From the NCBI RefSeq assembly GCF_012933365.1, contig NZ_JABBVZ010000022.1, forward strand, positions 1-48,486: a stretch of DNA of 48,486 nt. The letters are read 5' to 3'. Made by a program: the position numbers and the translations under genes. The stretch comes from Sulfobacillus harzensis (GTDB taxonomy: Bacteria; Bacillota; Sulfobacillia; Sulfobacillales; Sulfobacillaceae). This document shows, piece after piece, positions 8,701 to 16,514 of this stretch (the first letter of the stretch is position 1; every line of letters starts with the position of its first letter). The notes below the pieces were generated by a model that saw nothing but the letters and a program-made list of their open reading frames with translations, was not told the DNA's origin and did not search any database.

Positions 8701-9893
8701 CTGATGATGTCCTTAAATACATTCTCTTGGGCGCCAATCGAGTGGGATTGGGCACCATGGCCATGGTAGCCTTGGGCTGCACCATCTGCCGACAGTGCCA
8801 GAAGGATACCTGCCATGTGGGCATTACCACCCAAATTGAGAGTCGCGAGGAAGCCCAATCGCGCGGCTTGAAGCGGTTTGAGCCCCAGGAGGGAGCAGTG
8901 GCGGTGGAACGCTTGGTCCGCTACTTTGAAGCACTGGGAGAAGAGTTGAGCGAACGGTTGGCGCAATTGGGCTTTGCACGAGTCGAGGAGGCGGTCGGGC
9001 AATGGCGCTGTCTCCGTCAGTGGGGCGCCCATGAACGCTTGGATTATCTCGGTTGGATAGAGTCCTTGACGTTTGGATCTGCCATGCTTCGGGAAGTGAA
9101 CGGCGCTGAGGTGATGGTGGAGGGTGCAGGAAACTGGACCGCGTCCACGGAGCCGCGCACCCGTCTCGCCGGCGTGGCACTCGCCGGAAGGCGTCATTCT
9201 GCGCCCCACCGGCTAACCATTAACGGTGTCGCTGGCCAGGGATTTGGGGCCTTTTTGACTGAGGGCCTGTCTTTGATGGCATTGGGAGGGGCGCAGGACG
9301 GAGTCGCGAAAGGTGCGTCGGGAGGCCGTGTGTGGGTGATGAAGCATCGAGGCATGGGCGGACATGTCGGGAAGAGCTTAGCCTATGGGGCGCAAGGGGG
9401 AACAATTGTCGTCCAAGGATCTGCCGATGCCCGTGCTGGGGTTCGCTTGGCTGGCGCTCGCATCATTATCATGGGCGACGGCCTTCCTGTCCCAAAGGAA
9501 GGGCAGGGCTGGCGAAGCGCGGCTATTAAGGGGTTTGGGTTTGAGTACATGACCCGAGGACAAGGACTGGTGCTAGCCGATCCGGGCCCTTGGCTAGCTT
9601 CCGGGATGACCGGCGGGGTGATCTATCTGTACAAAGATGATGCCGCCGGACTGACCGAAGCATGGCTTCGATCCCGCCTTGCCCAGTCAGCTCGGGTATC
9701 GTTGACGCCGGTGGTCGAACAGGATGAGGCTTCCTTACGCGATTTGCTTGGAGAGGCTGAATCCGCCCTCCGCCATACCGAGCAGCATGAGCGGGCTGAC
9801 ATCATCCGGAGATTGGCAGGCGATCCCCTCGGGCACTTTCTGAAAGTGGTGCCAGAGGTTGCACAAACCGATCAGGAGGTGTCCACCGAATAG
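5712..9893 (+). CDS. gltB: Glutamate synthase, large subunit
   Basis: This 1393-residue enzyme makes glutamate from glutamine and 2-oxoglutarate. Domains in order are as follows. A class II amidotransferase domain has its candidate nucleophile at Cys14 after a short propeptide, then GHNRFSTNT and AHNGEINT. A central domain spans about residues 400-660. The FMN synthase domain contains SSMSFGSQGE, GEGGE and GFDGGTGA. The 3Fe-4S cysteines are Cys1023, Cys1029 and Cys1034 in the family spacing C-x5-C-x4-C. The C terminus is a GXGXG beta helix. It is about 100 residues shorter than most GltB proteins. No gltD lies nearby, so the small subunit must be elsewhere, or electrons come from ferredoxin. 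The start follows AAAAGGAGG. Confidence 0.95.
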   Translation: MLQRIVNPVEFDSCAVFAAVLKSPGVSTRPLWIQALQALETMEHRAGWIDGASDGTGLLTEIPWHVWKHRGVGRSERPLLVSLALSMGEERMAQEVMQHLAQEGGLVYRGGWLDVADQDQGLWSFALLPRSGAEVHATDFLERLEERFPGQVAAFGDRLAAFKGRMASAELYAKAEKYWGAQFQPRLVVGHNRFSTNTATDLKRVQPFLRLAHNGEINTIERMRQELASLGVNPVASGSDSQSLDRAIAQLGGLWELSLAEVVRLLSPPSPAITRRWPSSWQAAWTRLEGLWQPVVQGPQGLIATDGRSLVAAVDALGLRPLWVLETAEAIILSSEPHVVGPERWVREPYMVGPGEVLAWSWEDAGDLQFEDGDTILERLVARTERLSGPTLWDPADARGKAGASASGRLAADGWTRDDLSFLKSIRETGQEPIGSLGFDGPLAALSDGVPTIADFLQETVAVVTNPALDRERESEHFRIDVRIGARPRHPNQSSGPAVTLPHPWLDEPDLIRLEQVFQSGMATLPLLWRQGTSELHAARDLAHKASLLVRQGTCVVVLDDHDAYQASETVALDPSLATGAVIAQWRKEGLLRHASLVVRSGMIRHLHDVATLLGLGAAAVFPYALWEQLGTNGRIDVLNHGLEKIMSTMGTHWLAGWGRNLSAIGLPWEYAEVLGVPTYAAPRLEDFERGRQELFHVRRKLVDENLAPRFIPRANPRIYKLLHQLVDGRLDRIGFHRAVRDLERQMPTQIRHLMRVPPGDGTRSGRASLAVGNHSYPLLISSMSFGSQGETVFRAYAEAAQRLNVLAMNGEGGEIPDMIGRYKPWRGYQIASGRFGVNAALLSGASYAEIKIGQGAKPGEGGHLPGKKVSPRVAEARRAQEGVDLISPSNNHDLYSIEDLKQLIDELKTVNPELKVVVKVPVVPNIGTIAVGIVKAGADVITLSGFDGGTGAARLHALRHVGLPADVGIPLVHQALLEGGVRDRVEIWADGGVRTADDVLKYILLGANRVGLGTMAMVALGCTICRQCQKDTCHVGITTQIESREEAQSRGLKRFEPQEGAVAVERLVRYFEALGEELSERLAQLGFARVEEAVGQWRCLRQWGAHERLDYLGWIESLTFGSAMLREVNGAEVMVEGAGNWTASTEPRTRLAGVALAGRRHSAPHRLTINGVAGQGFGAFLTEGLSLMALGGAQDGVAKGASGGRVWVMKHRGMGGHVGKSLAYGAQGGTIVVQGSADARAGVRLAGARIIIMGDGLPVPKEGQGWRSAAIKGFGFEYMTRGQGLVLADPGPWLASGMTGGVIYLYKDDAAGLTEAWLRSRLAQSARVSLTPVVEQDEASLRDLLGEAESALRHTEQHERADIIRRLAGDPLGHFLKVVPEVAQTDQEVSTE

Positions 9894-9905
9894 ATTGCGG
9901 GTCTG

Positions 9906-9942
9906 CGGATCCGGTCACATGTCGCGGGTGTGTCCGGATCCG
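9906..9942. terminator. Inverted repeat between converging gltB and proA
   Basis: Two perfect 9-bp arms, CGGATCCGG (9906-9914) and CCGGATCCG (9934-9942), flank a 19-base loop that contains the proA stop codon. It lies where the two transcription units meet, so it could act as a bidirectional terminator. Neither strand has a U-tract, which makes an intrinsic terminator doubtful. Confidence 0.35.
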
Positions 9943-11153
9943 TAGGCGATGGTTTTCACGGTGGTGAGCGCCTCGGGACCCATAGGGCCGCGGGCATGAA
10001 GTTTTTGCGTGCTGATTCCCATCTCCCCGCCGTAGCCGAATTGAAAGCCGTCGGAAAACCGCGTGGAGGCGTTCCAATAGACGACGGCTGCATCCACTTG
10101 GGCCAAAAATCGTTGACCCGCCGAATAGCTGTTGGTGACGATGGCTTCAGAATGGTGGGATCCATAGCGGGCAATGTGATCCAAGGCATCATCCAGGCTA
10201 TCGACCACTCGGGCGGCTAGGTGAAGCCCGAGATATTCCTCTTGCCAATCGGCTTCGGTGGCTTCCACGGCGTCCGGGACCAGGGCCATGACCTCGGCAT
10301 CGCCATGCCAAACGACGCCATACGGGGACAAACGCTCATGGGCTTGAGGCACCCAACCATCTTTCACGGCCCGGTGAATCAACACGGTTTCGAGTGCATT
10401 ACAGACGGCGGGGCTTGAGATCTTGCCGTCTTGCAAAATGTTGAGCGCCATTTCCCAGTCTGCCGCTTCATCCACGTAGAGATGGCAGTTGCCAACCCCT
10501 GTTTCGATAACGGGCACGGTCGCTTCAGACACCACACGCTGAATGAGTCCTGCACCACCGCGGGGAATCAACAGATCGAGTCCTTTCAGATGCATGAGCT
10601 CTTGTGCCAGGCTCCGATCGGGGTCATGCAGAAGGGTCACTAATGCTGAGGGCCATCCCACATCCTTCAGGGCTTGATGCCAAAGGGATGCCAAGGCCTC
10701 ATTGCTGTTGTGGGCCTCGCGTCCGCCGCGAAGCAAAATCGCGTTGCCGCTTTTGATCGCCAACCCTGTCGCCTCTACGGTGACACCGGGACGGCTCTCA
10801 TAGATGATGGCAATAACCCCCAGGGGCACACGGGTTTCTTGGAGAATCAAGCCTCGGGCCGTCTGCCAGCGACGGCCCGCCCCGAGTGGGTCGGGGGCTT
10901 GTCGCAGCGCCGCGAGACTTTCTCTCAGCCCAGCCAGCTTCTCCGGTGTAAGCTTAAGACGCGCAATTCTCGGAGGATCGAGATCGCGCGCCTGGGCTTC
11001 GTCAACATCGCGGGCATTGGCGGCCAGCACCTGGTCTTGATATGTAACCAGTAGATGTTCCATGGATTCTAAGAGGGCGTTTCGCTCCGCCAGTGGCGTC
11101 ATCGCGAGAACTTGCCCAGCCTGTTTGGCGTCAGCTAATTGTGCCGTCAGCAT
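9915..11153 (-). CDS. proA: Glutamate-5-semialdehyde dehydrogenase (gamma-glutamyl phosphate reductase)
   Basis: This 412-residue cytosolic enzyme carries out the second step of proline synthesis: NADPH reduction of gamma-glutamyl phosphate to glutamate semialdehyde. The aldehyde dehydrogenase fold is shown by PLGVIAIIYESRPGV, the cofactor loop LLRGGREAHNSN, and the catalytic cysteine in SPAVCNALETVLIH. The ATG at 11153 follows CGAAAGGAG and lies inside the end of proB (23-bp overlap). The longer frame to 11240 runs through proB and has no site. Proline synthesis from glutamate fits the neighbouring glutamate synthase. Confidence 0.93.
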   Translation of the reverse strand: MLTAQLADAKQAGQVLAMTPLAERNALLESMEHLLVTYQDQVLAANARDVDEAQARDLDPPRIARLKLTPEKLAGLRESLAALRQAPDPLGAGRRWQTARGLILQETRVPLGVIAIIYESRPGVTVEATGLAIKSGNAILLRGGREAHNSNEALASLWHQALKDVGWPSALVTLLHDPDRSLAQELMHLKGLDLLIPRGGAGLIQRVVSEATVPVIETGVGNCHLYVDEAADWEMALNILQDGKISSPAVCNALETVLIHRAVKDGWVPQAHERLSPYGVVWHGDAEVMALVPDAVEATEADWQEEYLGLHLAARVVDSLDDALDHIARYGSHHSEAIVTNSYSAGQRFLAQVDAAVVYWNASTRFSDGFQFGYGGEMGISTQKLHARGPMGPEALTTVKTIAYGSGHTRDM

Positions 11154-11901
11154 GACAAAACTCCTTTCGTGCTTCGAAGCGGGTGGCCAGGTGGTAACGG
11201 CCTGTGCGCAACCAATCCCAGACCTCTGGATGGCGGCCACTGGTCAATATGGTTTCAATGCCAAACTCCTGGGCGAGTGCGGCCGCGGCCAACTTTGAGA
11301 CAATTCCGCCCGATCCCAGTGGACCCGGGTTGCCCGGACCGAATTGAGACAAGTGGTGTTCGGTGACCCAGGCGAGGCGGGCAATGCGGCGCGCTTTGGG
11401 GTTGGTTCCGGGATTGTCGCTATAAAGGCCATCAACATCGGACAAAATGACCAGCTGATCAGCGCCCCATACGCGAGCCACGCGTGCGGCCAGCACGTCA
11501 TTGTCGCCCACATGGCACTCCGTGGCATCATTGCCATTAATGAGCGGAACGATGCCGGCTTCAGTTAAATCGTCCAATGTGGAGGTGAGTTGAGTGGCGC
11601 GCCCAGTCTCCTCGACATCTGACCCTAGCAGCATTTCGGCACTGGGATACGGTAGCAGCGCGTCTTGGTAATAGGCCATGAGGCGGGTTTGACCGAGCGA
11701 GGCCAATGCGGATCGGCTTAGATGGCGGCTTTGCGGTAGCGTCCTCCCGAGAGCAACCGCCCCCGATACCACTAGCACCACACGTTGATTGTCCTGCATG
11801 AGTTGCTTGACCCCGCGGCTTATGGATACCAATCGATCGCGATCAACTTGCCCTTGAACATCCATTAAAGTCGAGGTGCCAATTTTGATGACGCGCCGCA
11901 T
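11131..11901 (-). CDS. proB: Glutamate 5-kinase
   Basis: This 256-residue amino-acid kinase phosphorylates glutamate to start proline synthesis. Visible marks are the N-terminal phosphate loop VIKIGTSTLMD, VVLVVSGAVALG, the substrate segment PLINGNDATECHVGDNDVLAA, and SDVDGLY. The chain ends after the kinase domain, so the PUA domain of the 367-residue E. coli type is absent; kinase-only forms are known. I chose the ATG at 11901, preceded by GTGAGGGGG, over the longer frame to 11949. A box shared with the gltB region lies just upstream. Confidence 0.93.
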   Translation of the reverse strand: MRRVIKIGTSTLMDVQGQVDRDRLVSISRGVKQLMQDNQRVVLVVSGAVALGRTLPQSRHLSRSALASLGQTRLMAYYQDALLPYPSAEMLLGSDVEETGRATQLTSTLDDLTEAGIVPLINGNDATECHVGDNDVLAARVARVWGADQLVILSDVDGLYSDNPGTNPKARRIARLAWVTEHHLSQFGPGNPGPLGSGGIVSKLAAAALAQEFGIETILTSGRHPEVWDWLRTGRYHLATRFEARKEFCHADGTIS

Positions 11902-11919
11902 CCCAATCCCCCTCACTAT

Positions 11920-11937
11920 GATGAATAAATATACAAT
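11920..11937. promoter_or_regulatory. Candidate ARG-box-like operator in the proB leader
   Basis: This 18-mer matches the core TGNATWWWWATNCA of arginine-repressor boxes fully (17 of 18 over the extended consensus). It sits 19-36 bp upstream of the proB start. Read on the minus strand it contains TATATT, a plausible -10 hexamer, so a bound repressor would block the promoter. Fifteen bases are identical to the element at 5505-5519. Confidence 0.45.
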
Positions 11938-12174
11938 AGGTGGCATCAAATTGCTACCATGATCTTCGCTTCAGTCATGATTCCCGAAACTATGGGCGTC
12001 GGGTCAACAGCGGCTTTTGACGAGCACCCTCGGATTCGACGCTTTTTAGCGACACCGGCTGCCCACAGCCAGAAGGCGTTATCAAGCTGTTGACACATTC
12101 GCGGGCGGTTGCCTTGTTCTGACTGGTCCCTCGTGGACATACCTTAGTGGCGAGGATGGACAGGAGGGATTTCG

Positions 12175-14865
12175 TTGGCTGCCCTATGGCATACCCTGAA
12201 ACCCGACGAGGCCGTAATCCAGCTTCGGTCGGACAGCGAACGGGGACTCACCCCCCAGGAGGCGGAACGGCGACTGGCGGAGTACGGGCCGAACGCCTTA
12301 AAAGAGGCTCATAAAACCTCGCCCGTAGAGATTTTTATCGCCCAGTTCAAGGACTTCATGGTGATGGTGCTGTTGGCCGCTACCGTGATCTCCTTTTTAT
12401 TGGGTGAGACCGGCGATGGCATCACAATCGTGGCCATTGTGATTATGAATGCCATCTTAGGCTTTATGCAGGAATATCGGGCCGAGAAGTCCGTCGAGAC
12501 GTTGCGCGCGCTGACCGCGCCTGAAGCGCATGTACTACGAGGCGGAGAACGTCAGGATATTCCCGCTCGTGATTTGGTACCGGGCGACATTATTGACTTA
12601 GAGGCTGGAGACCGGGTTCCGGCCGACTGCCGGCTGATTTTCCAGACAAGCCTAGAACTTGAGGAGGCGGCATTGACTGGGGAATCGACGTCGGTGAAAA
12701 AGATGGTGGCAGACATTGCGGATCCTAATGCACCGTTGGCGGATCGGACCAACATGGTCTTTATGGGGACCACCGTCTCCCGTGGGCGGGCGCGCGCGCT
12801 GGTGACGGCGACCGGAATGTCGACCGAGATGGGAACCATCGCCCATCTCATCCGCGAGGCGGTCGAGGACCAGACCCCGTTGCAGCGGCGCTTGGAGCAG
12901 CTCGGCAAAGTGTTGGTCATTCTTTCCCTCTTGATTGTGGGGGTTGTGGTTATTACGGGACTCCTGCGCGGCGAACCACTCTACCAAATGTTTTTGACCG
13001 GGGTGAGCTTGGCAGTGGCGGCTATTCCGGAAGGGCTGCCTGCGATCGTTACCATTGCCTTGGCTCTGGGGGTGCAGCGTATGATCCGGGCCCATGCCAT
13101 CGTACGGCGCTTGCCGGCCGTCGAGACCCTGGGCTGCACGACCGTTATTTGCTCGGATAAAACGGGGACCCTCACCCGCAATCAGATGACGGTAACCGAC
13201 GTGTGGGTCAACGGCCAGCGTATCGCCCGGGATGCGGACGAGGGAGTGTTGTCGGGTCCCGACGAGGCTACTAAGAAGGGACTGCACCATCTGCTGCGAG
13301 GCGCTGTGCTGTGCAACAATGCTCGCTTGGCGAAGGAGGATCGACCAGGGGATGGCACCGGACAAGGAGATCCGACGGAGTTGGCGCTGCTCTCGGCGGC
13401 CGTCGAGGCGGGCCTTAAGCCATCACAGCTCGCTCGACAGTTTCCTCGCGTTGGCGAAATTCCCTTTGAGTCGGAACGGCAGCGGATGGCGGTTGCGGTT
13501 AAGAATGCGGCCAACCAGTCTTTTGTGTATGTGAAGGGTGCAGCGGACGTGCTTTTGCCCCGCTGCCGATTCATTGAGTTGAATGGTCAGGTGCTGCCGC
13601 TTGATGATGTGCGCCGACGCGACGTCATGCTGGCCAACGATGCCATGGCCAGAGATGCTTTGCGGGTTCTTTTGGTGGCTTATCGTCCACTCCGTTTAGA
13701 CGACGCCGAAGAGCACTGGGAGAGTGAACTGGTCGTGCTGGGATTGACCGGTATGATTGACCCACCGCGACCGGAAGCGGTTCAGGCCGTGGTCCAGGCC
13801 CACCGCGCCGGCGTCCAAACAGTGATGATTACCGGCGACCATCCCAACACTGCCGCCGCCATCGCACGACAGCTAGGGATGTTGGACGCCGGGGATCAAG
13901 TGGTGACGGGGCGTGAACTGGACGCCATGACCGACCAGGAACTAGATCGGCGGGTCGACCGGATACGTGTCTACGCACGCGTCTCACCCCCCCATAAGCT
14001 CCGGGTAGTGCGGGCTTGGAAGGCCCGTGGCCATGTGGTGGCAATGACGGGGGATGGTGTGAATGATGCCCCCGCGGTCAAAGAGGCAGACATTGGCGTC
14101 GCCATGGGACTGACGGGGACCGACGTGACCAAGGAAGCATCAGCCATGATTCTTACGGACGACAATTTTGCCACCATTGTGCGCGCCATTGAGGAAGGCC
14201 GTGCGATTTACGACAATATCCGTAAATTTATCCGCTACCTGCTATCCTGCAATGTGGGGGAAGTGCTGGTGATGTTTCTGGCCGCCTTCATGGGGCTGCC
14301 CTTGCCGCTCTTGCCAATTCAAATTCTGTTTGTCAATTTGGTGACCGACGGGCTTCCCGCAATGGCCTTGGGCATCGACCCGCCCGCCCCTGGCGTGATG
14401 GATCGTCCGCCCCGTCCCCCCAGCGAGTCCATTTTTGCACGGGGACTGGGGACCAAGATTGCGTTCCGTGGTATTTTAATTGGTGTCAGTTCCCTGATGG
14501 TGTTCGCGTTGGCGCTTGGCCCTTGGGGCCTTGGGCTGCGTGAGGCACGCAGCATGGCGCTCGCCACCCTTATCTTAAGTCAGTTGTTTCATGTATTTGA
14601 TGCTCGCGCGGAGGATCGCAGCTTTTTGGAAGTGGGGCTGTTTTCCAATCCGTGGGCGGTGCTCGCCGTGTTGTCGTCAATTGCCATGCTGCTGGCAGTC
14701 ATCTATGTGCCGTGGCTGAGCCAACTGTTTAAGACGGATCCGTTGGCGCTGGGAGATTGGCTTATTGTATTCGTTGCGTCCGCCTTCGTACAATTGTTGG
14801 CTGCCGTCCGGGATGTGCTCTTGAAGCCGCTGCGGCGCTTCAACCGGGCTACCGTCCGGTCATGA
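12175..14865 (+). CDS. P2A-type cation-transporting ATPase (calcium-type)
   Basis: This 896-residue P-type ATPase has the full set of domains: an N-terminal cation ATPase segment, an actuator domain with LTGES, M4 with AIPEGLPA, the phosphorylation site CSDKTGTLT at Asp328, a nucleotide domain with KGAADVLL, the hinge TGDGVNDAPA, M5 with NVGEV, and M6 with NLVTDGLPA. The PEGLP and NxxTDxxPA motifs place it with bacterial SERCA/PacL-like calcium pumps; the ion is inferred from these motifs only. No soft-metal CPC motif and no N-terminal metal-binding domain is seen. The start is TTG at 12175, with CAGGAGGG upstream. It stands alone between divergent proB and co-directional dapF. Confidence 0.92.
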   Translation: MAALWHTLKPDEAVIQLRSDSERGLTPQEAERRLAEYGPNALKEAHKTSPVEIFIAQFKDFMVMVLLAATVISFLLGETGDGITIVAIVIMNAILGFMQEYRAEKSVETLRALTAPEAHVLRGGERQDIPARDLVPGDIIDLEAGDRVPADCRLIFQTSLELEEAALTGESTSVKKMVADIADPNAPLADRTNMVFMGTTVSRGRARALVTATGMSTEMGTIAHLIREAVEDQTPLQRRLEQLGKVLVILSLLIVGVVVITGLLRGEPLYQMFLTGVSLAVAAIPEGLPAIVTIALALGVQRMIRAHAIVRRLPAVETLGCTTVICSDKTGTLTRNQMTVTDVWVNGQRIARDADEGVLSGPDEATKKGLHHLLRGAVLCNNARLAKEDRPGDGTGQGDPTELALLSAAVEAGLKPSQLARQFPRVGEIPFESERQRMAVAVKNAANQSFVYVKGAADVLLPRCRFIELNGQVLPLDDVRRRDVMLANDAMARDALRVLLVAYRPLRLDDAEEHWESELVVLGLTGMIDPPRPEAVQAVVQAHRAGVQTVMITGDHPNTAAAIARQLGMLDAGDQVVTGRELDAMTDQELDRRVDRIRVYARVSPPHKLRVVRAWKARGHVVAMTGDGVNDAPAVKEADIGVAMGLTGTDVTKEASAMILTDDNFATIVRAIEEGRAIYDNIRKFIRYLLSCNVGEVLVMFLAAFMGLPLPLLPIQILFVNLVTDGLPAMALGIDPPAPGVMDRPPRPPSESIFARGLGTKIAFRGILIGVSSLMVFALALGPWGLGLREARSMALATLILSQLFHVFDARAEDRSFLEVGLFSNPWAVLAVLSSIAMLLAVIYVPWLSQLFKTDPLALGDWLIVFVASAFVQLLAAVRDVLLKPLRRFNRATVRS

Positions 14866-14892
14866 GGGCAAGTGTGGAAAGGGTGGTTTCGG

Positions 14893-15729
14893 GTGCGTTT
14901 GCGCTTTTGGAAAATGCACGGTTTAGGCAATGACTACCTCTATTTTGATCTGCGTGAGCCCATCGCCACCGCCGTCGATTGGGCCGCACTATCCCGTCAG
15001 ATTTGCGATCGGCACTTCGGGGTAGGGGCCGACGGTATTATTCTCATCGGGGAGATGCCGGGCGTGGATGCGACCATGCGGATCTTCAACGCCGACGGCA
15101 GCGAATCGGAGATGTGCGGCAATGGCCTTCGGGCGTTGGCCAAGTGGTTGTATGACCGTGGATTGGCTGGATCAAAACAGGTGATAGCGACTGGCGCCGG
15201 CAACCTGGAACCCGAAGTGGTTGAAACTCAGGCGGGGCGGGCTACCCTGATACGGGTCAACATGGGGCACCCTAGCTTTGATGCTGCAAATTTGGGTGGA
15301 AGCCCGCTTATCGAGGACCTGCTCATCGGTGAAGACTACAGCCTCGTATGCAGCGCCGTATCTATGGGGAATCCTCACTTGGTGGTTTTTGGTCCCTTGT
15401 GGGACGATGACAGGCTCTACCGACTGGGCCCTGTACTGGAACGCCATCCACGTTTTCCGGACCGCATCAACGTGCACACGGTGGAAATTACGGGGAAAAA
15501 TCAGCTCGCCATGCGGCATTGGGAGCGTGGTGCCGGTCCGACCTTGGCGTGCGGTACTGGCGTGGCGGGCGCCACGGCGCTGGCCGTGCGTTTGGATCGG
15601 GTAACCTCGCCTGTAACGGTTGAGGTGCCAGGCGGCCAGATTATGGCGGAATGGAATGGGCCGGGAACCCCGGTATACCTGACCGGCCCGGCGGAAGAGG
15701 TGTTCGAAGGGTTCTTTCCGTGGCCATAA
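14893..15729 (+). CDS. dapF: Diaminopimelate epimerase
   Basis: This enzyme converts LL- to meso-diaminopimelate for lysine and peptidoglycan synthesis. It starts with the family hallmark KMHGLGNDYL and carries both catalytic cysteines, in SEMCGNGLRALA and LACGTGVAGA. I prefer the GTG at 14893 (278 residues), which follows AAAGGGTGG and puts the start a few residues before KMHGLGND, as usual in the family. The GTG at 14872 would add seven residues but has a worse ribosome site. It follows the ATPase gene within 30 bp and ends at a strong terminator. Confidence 0.93.
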   Translation: MRLRFWKMHGLGNDYLYFDLREPIATAVDWAALSRQICDRHFGVGADGIILIGEMPGVDATMRIFNADGSESEMCGNGLRALAKWLYDRGLAGSKQVIATGAGNLEPEVVETQAGRATLIRVNMGHPSFDAANLGGSPLIEDLLIGEDYSLVCSAVSMGNPHLVVFGPLWDDDRLYRLGPVLERHPRFPDRINVHTVEITGKNQLAMRHWERGAGPTLACGTGVAGATALAVRLDRVTSPVTVEVPGGQIMAEWNGPGTPVYLTGPAEEVFEGFFPWP

Positions 15730-15738
15730 AGGCGATGG

Positions 15739-16362
15739 TTACTCGGGCGACGGCGATTCCTGCCGTCGCTTTTTTCGTCGGTCGTACCAATACCAGAGCG
15801 CTGCCAGCACCACGAGGCCAACGATTACCGGGAGCTCGTAATGCTTGGTGGCGTTCAAGGCCTGCACCACGTGGGGGCCTAAAATGACGCCTACGGTGAC
15901 GGCCAAGAGCGCCCAAATGAGCGAGCCAATCACGGTGTAAATGAGAAACCGCCAGTACGGCATGTTGAAGAGACCAGCGGGATATGAAATGACAGCTCGA
16001 ACCCCGGAAATAATGCGGCCGATCAAAACCACGATGTCCCCGCGCCGTTGAAAGTATTGCTCCCAGTATTCCAACCGCTCAGGCGTACGGAAGAGAAAGC
16101 GGAAATACTTCAGCATCACCCGTCGTCCGCCCAGTCGAGCCAGAAAATAGGCACCGGTGGCGCCCAGCGTACTGCCCGCGACAGCCGCGATAATTACCAC
16201 CGGATAGCTGAACCGGTGTGCGGAGACCAGGTACCCGGAGAAGAGAAGAATTATCTCATCAGGGCTGGGAACGCCGAAACATTCCACAAATAGCACCAAA
16301 AAGATGGCTGCCACACCCACGCTATGCAACAGATTGCTGACAGAATGGAATACGGTAAGCAA
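15739..16362 (-). CDS. DedA family membrane protein
   Basis: This 207-residue membrane protein has the SNARE-associated/DedA (VTT) pattern: a first helix with ECFGVPSPDEIILLFSGYL, then GSTLGATGAYFLARLGGRRV, and the conserved GRIISGVRAVISYPAGLFNMPYW loop with its arginines. DedA proteins are linked to membrane homeostasis and lipid-carrier flipping. The likely start is TTG at 16362, with AAAGGAG seven bases upstream; the 75-residue extension to 16587 is out of family and crosses the divergent neighbour's start. The 3' end overlaps the dapF terminator region. Confidence 0.85.
   Translation of the reverse strand: MLTVFHSVSNLLHSVGVAAIFLVLFVECFGVPSPDEIILLFSGYLVSAHRFSYPVVIIAAVAGSTLGATGAYFLARLGGRRVMLKYFRFLFRTPERLEYWEQYFQRRGDIVVLIGRIISGVRAVISYPAGLFNMPYWRFLIYTVIGSLIWALLAVTVGVILGPHVVQALNATKHYELPVIVGLVVLAALWYWYDRRKKRRQESPSPE
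15747..15775 (+). terminator. Rho-independent terminator after dapF
   Basis: A perfect 8-bp stem (GCGACGGC / GCCGTCGC) with a 7-base loop is followed by six T residues. It ends the ATPase-dapF transcript 18 bp after the dapF stop, inside the 3' end of the converging dedA gene. Confidence 0.9.
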
Positions 16363-16421
16363 AGGCGATCTCCTTTGGTGACAGTATCTGGACTCGCGTG
16401 TAGAACGAATGAAGTCGCCCA

Positions 16422-16430
16422 AGTATAGCA
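16422..16430 (-). promoter_or_regulatory. Candidate extended -10 promoter of dedA
   Basis: On the minus strand TGCTATACT (TGnTATACT) forms an extended -10 element about 60 bp before the dedA TTG start. No good -35 hexamer stands 17 bp upstream, as often with extended -10 promoters. Confidence 0.4.
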
Positions 16431-16514
16431 TACCGCGGAAGAGGAAAATTTTTCCCCGCCGAGTGAGAAATTGGATGCCCGGGTAAACTATGGACAGCAA
16501 AGGAGGCTCTCCCC

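Noticed and set aside
8412-9209. Minus-strand open frame of 265 codons inside gltB
   Set aside because: It is opposite the well-conserved FMN domain of gltB, with His/Arg/Pro-rich composition and no motif.
12090-12118. TTGACA at 12090-12095 as promoter of the P-type ATPase gene
   Set aside because: No acceptable -10 hexamer lies 16-18 bp downstream (CTTGTT at 17 bp).
11940-12174. Possible small gene or RNA between proB and the ATPase gene
   Set aside because: The minus-strand frame 11946-12140 lacks a ribosome site and motif, and no strong hairpin with a U-tract was seen.
12652-13365. Minus-strand open frame of 237 codons inside the P-type ATPase gene
   Set aside because: It mirrors the conserved phosphorylation-site region and contains no recognisable domain.
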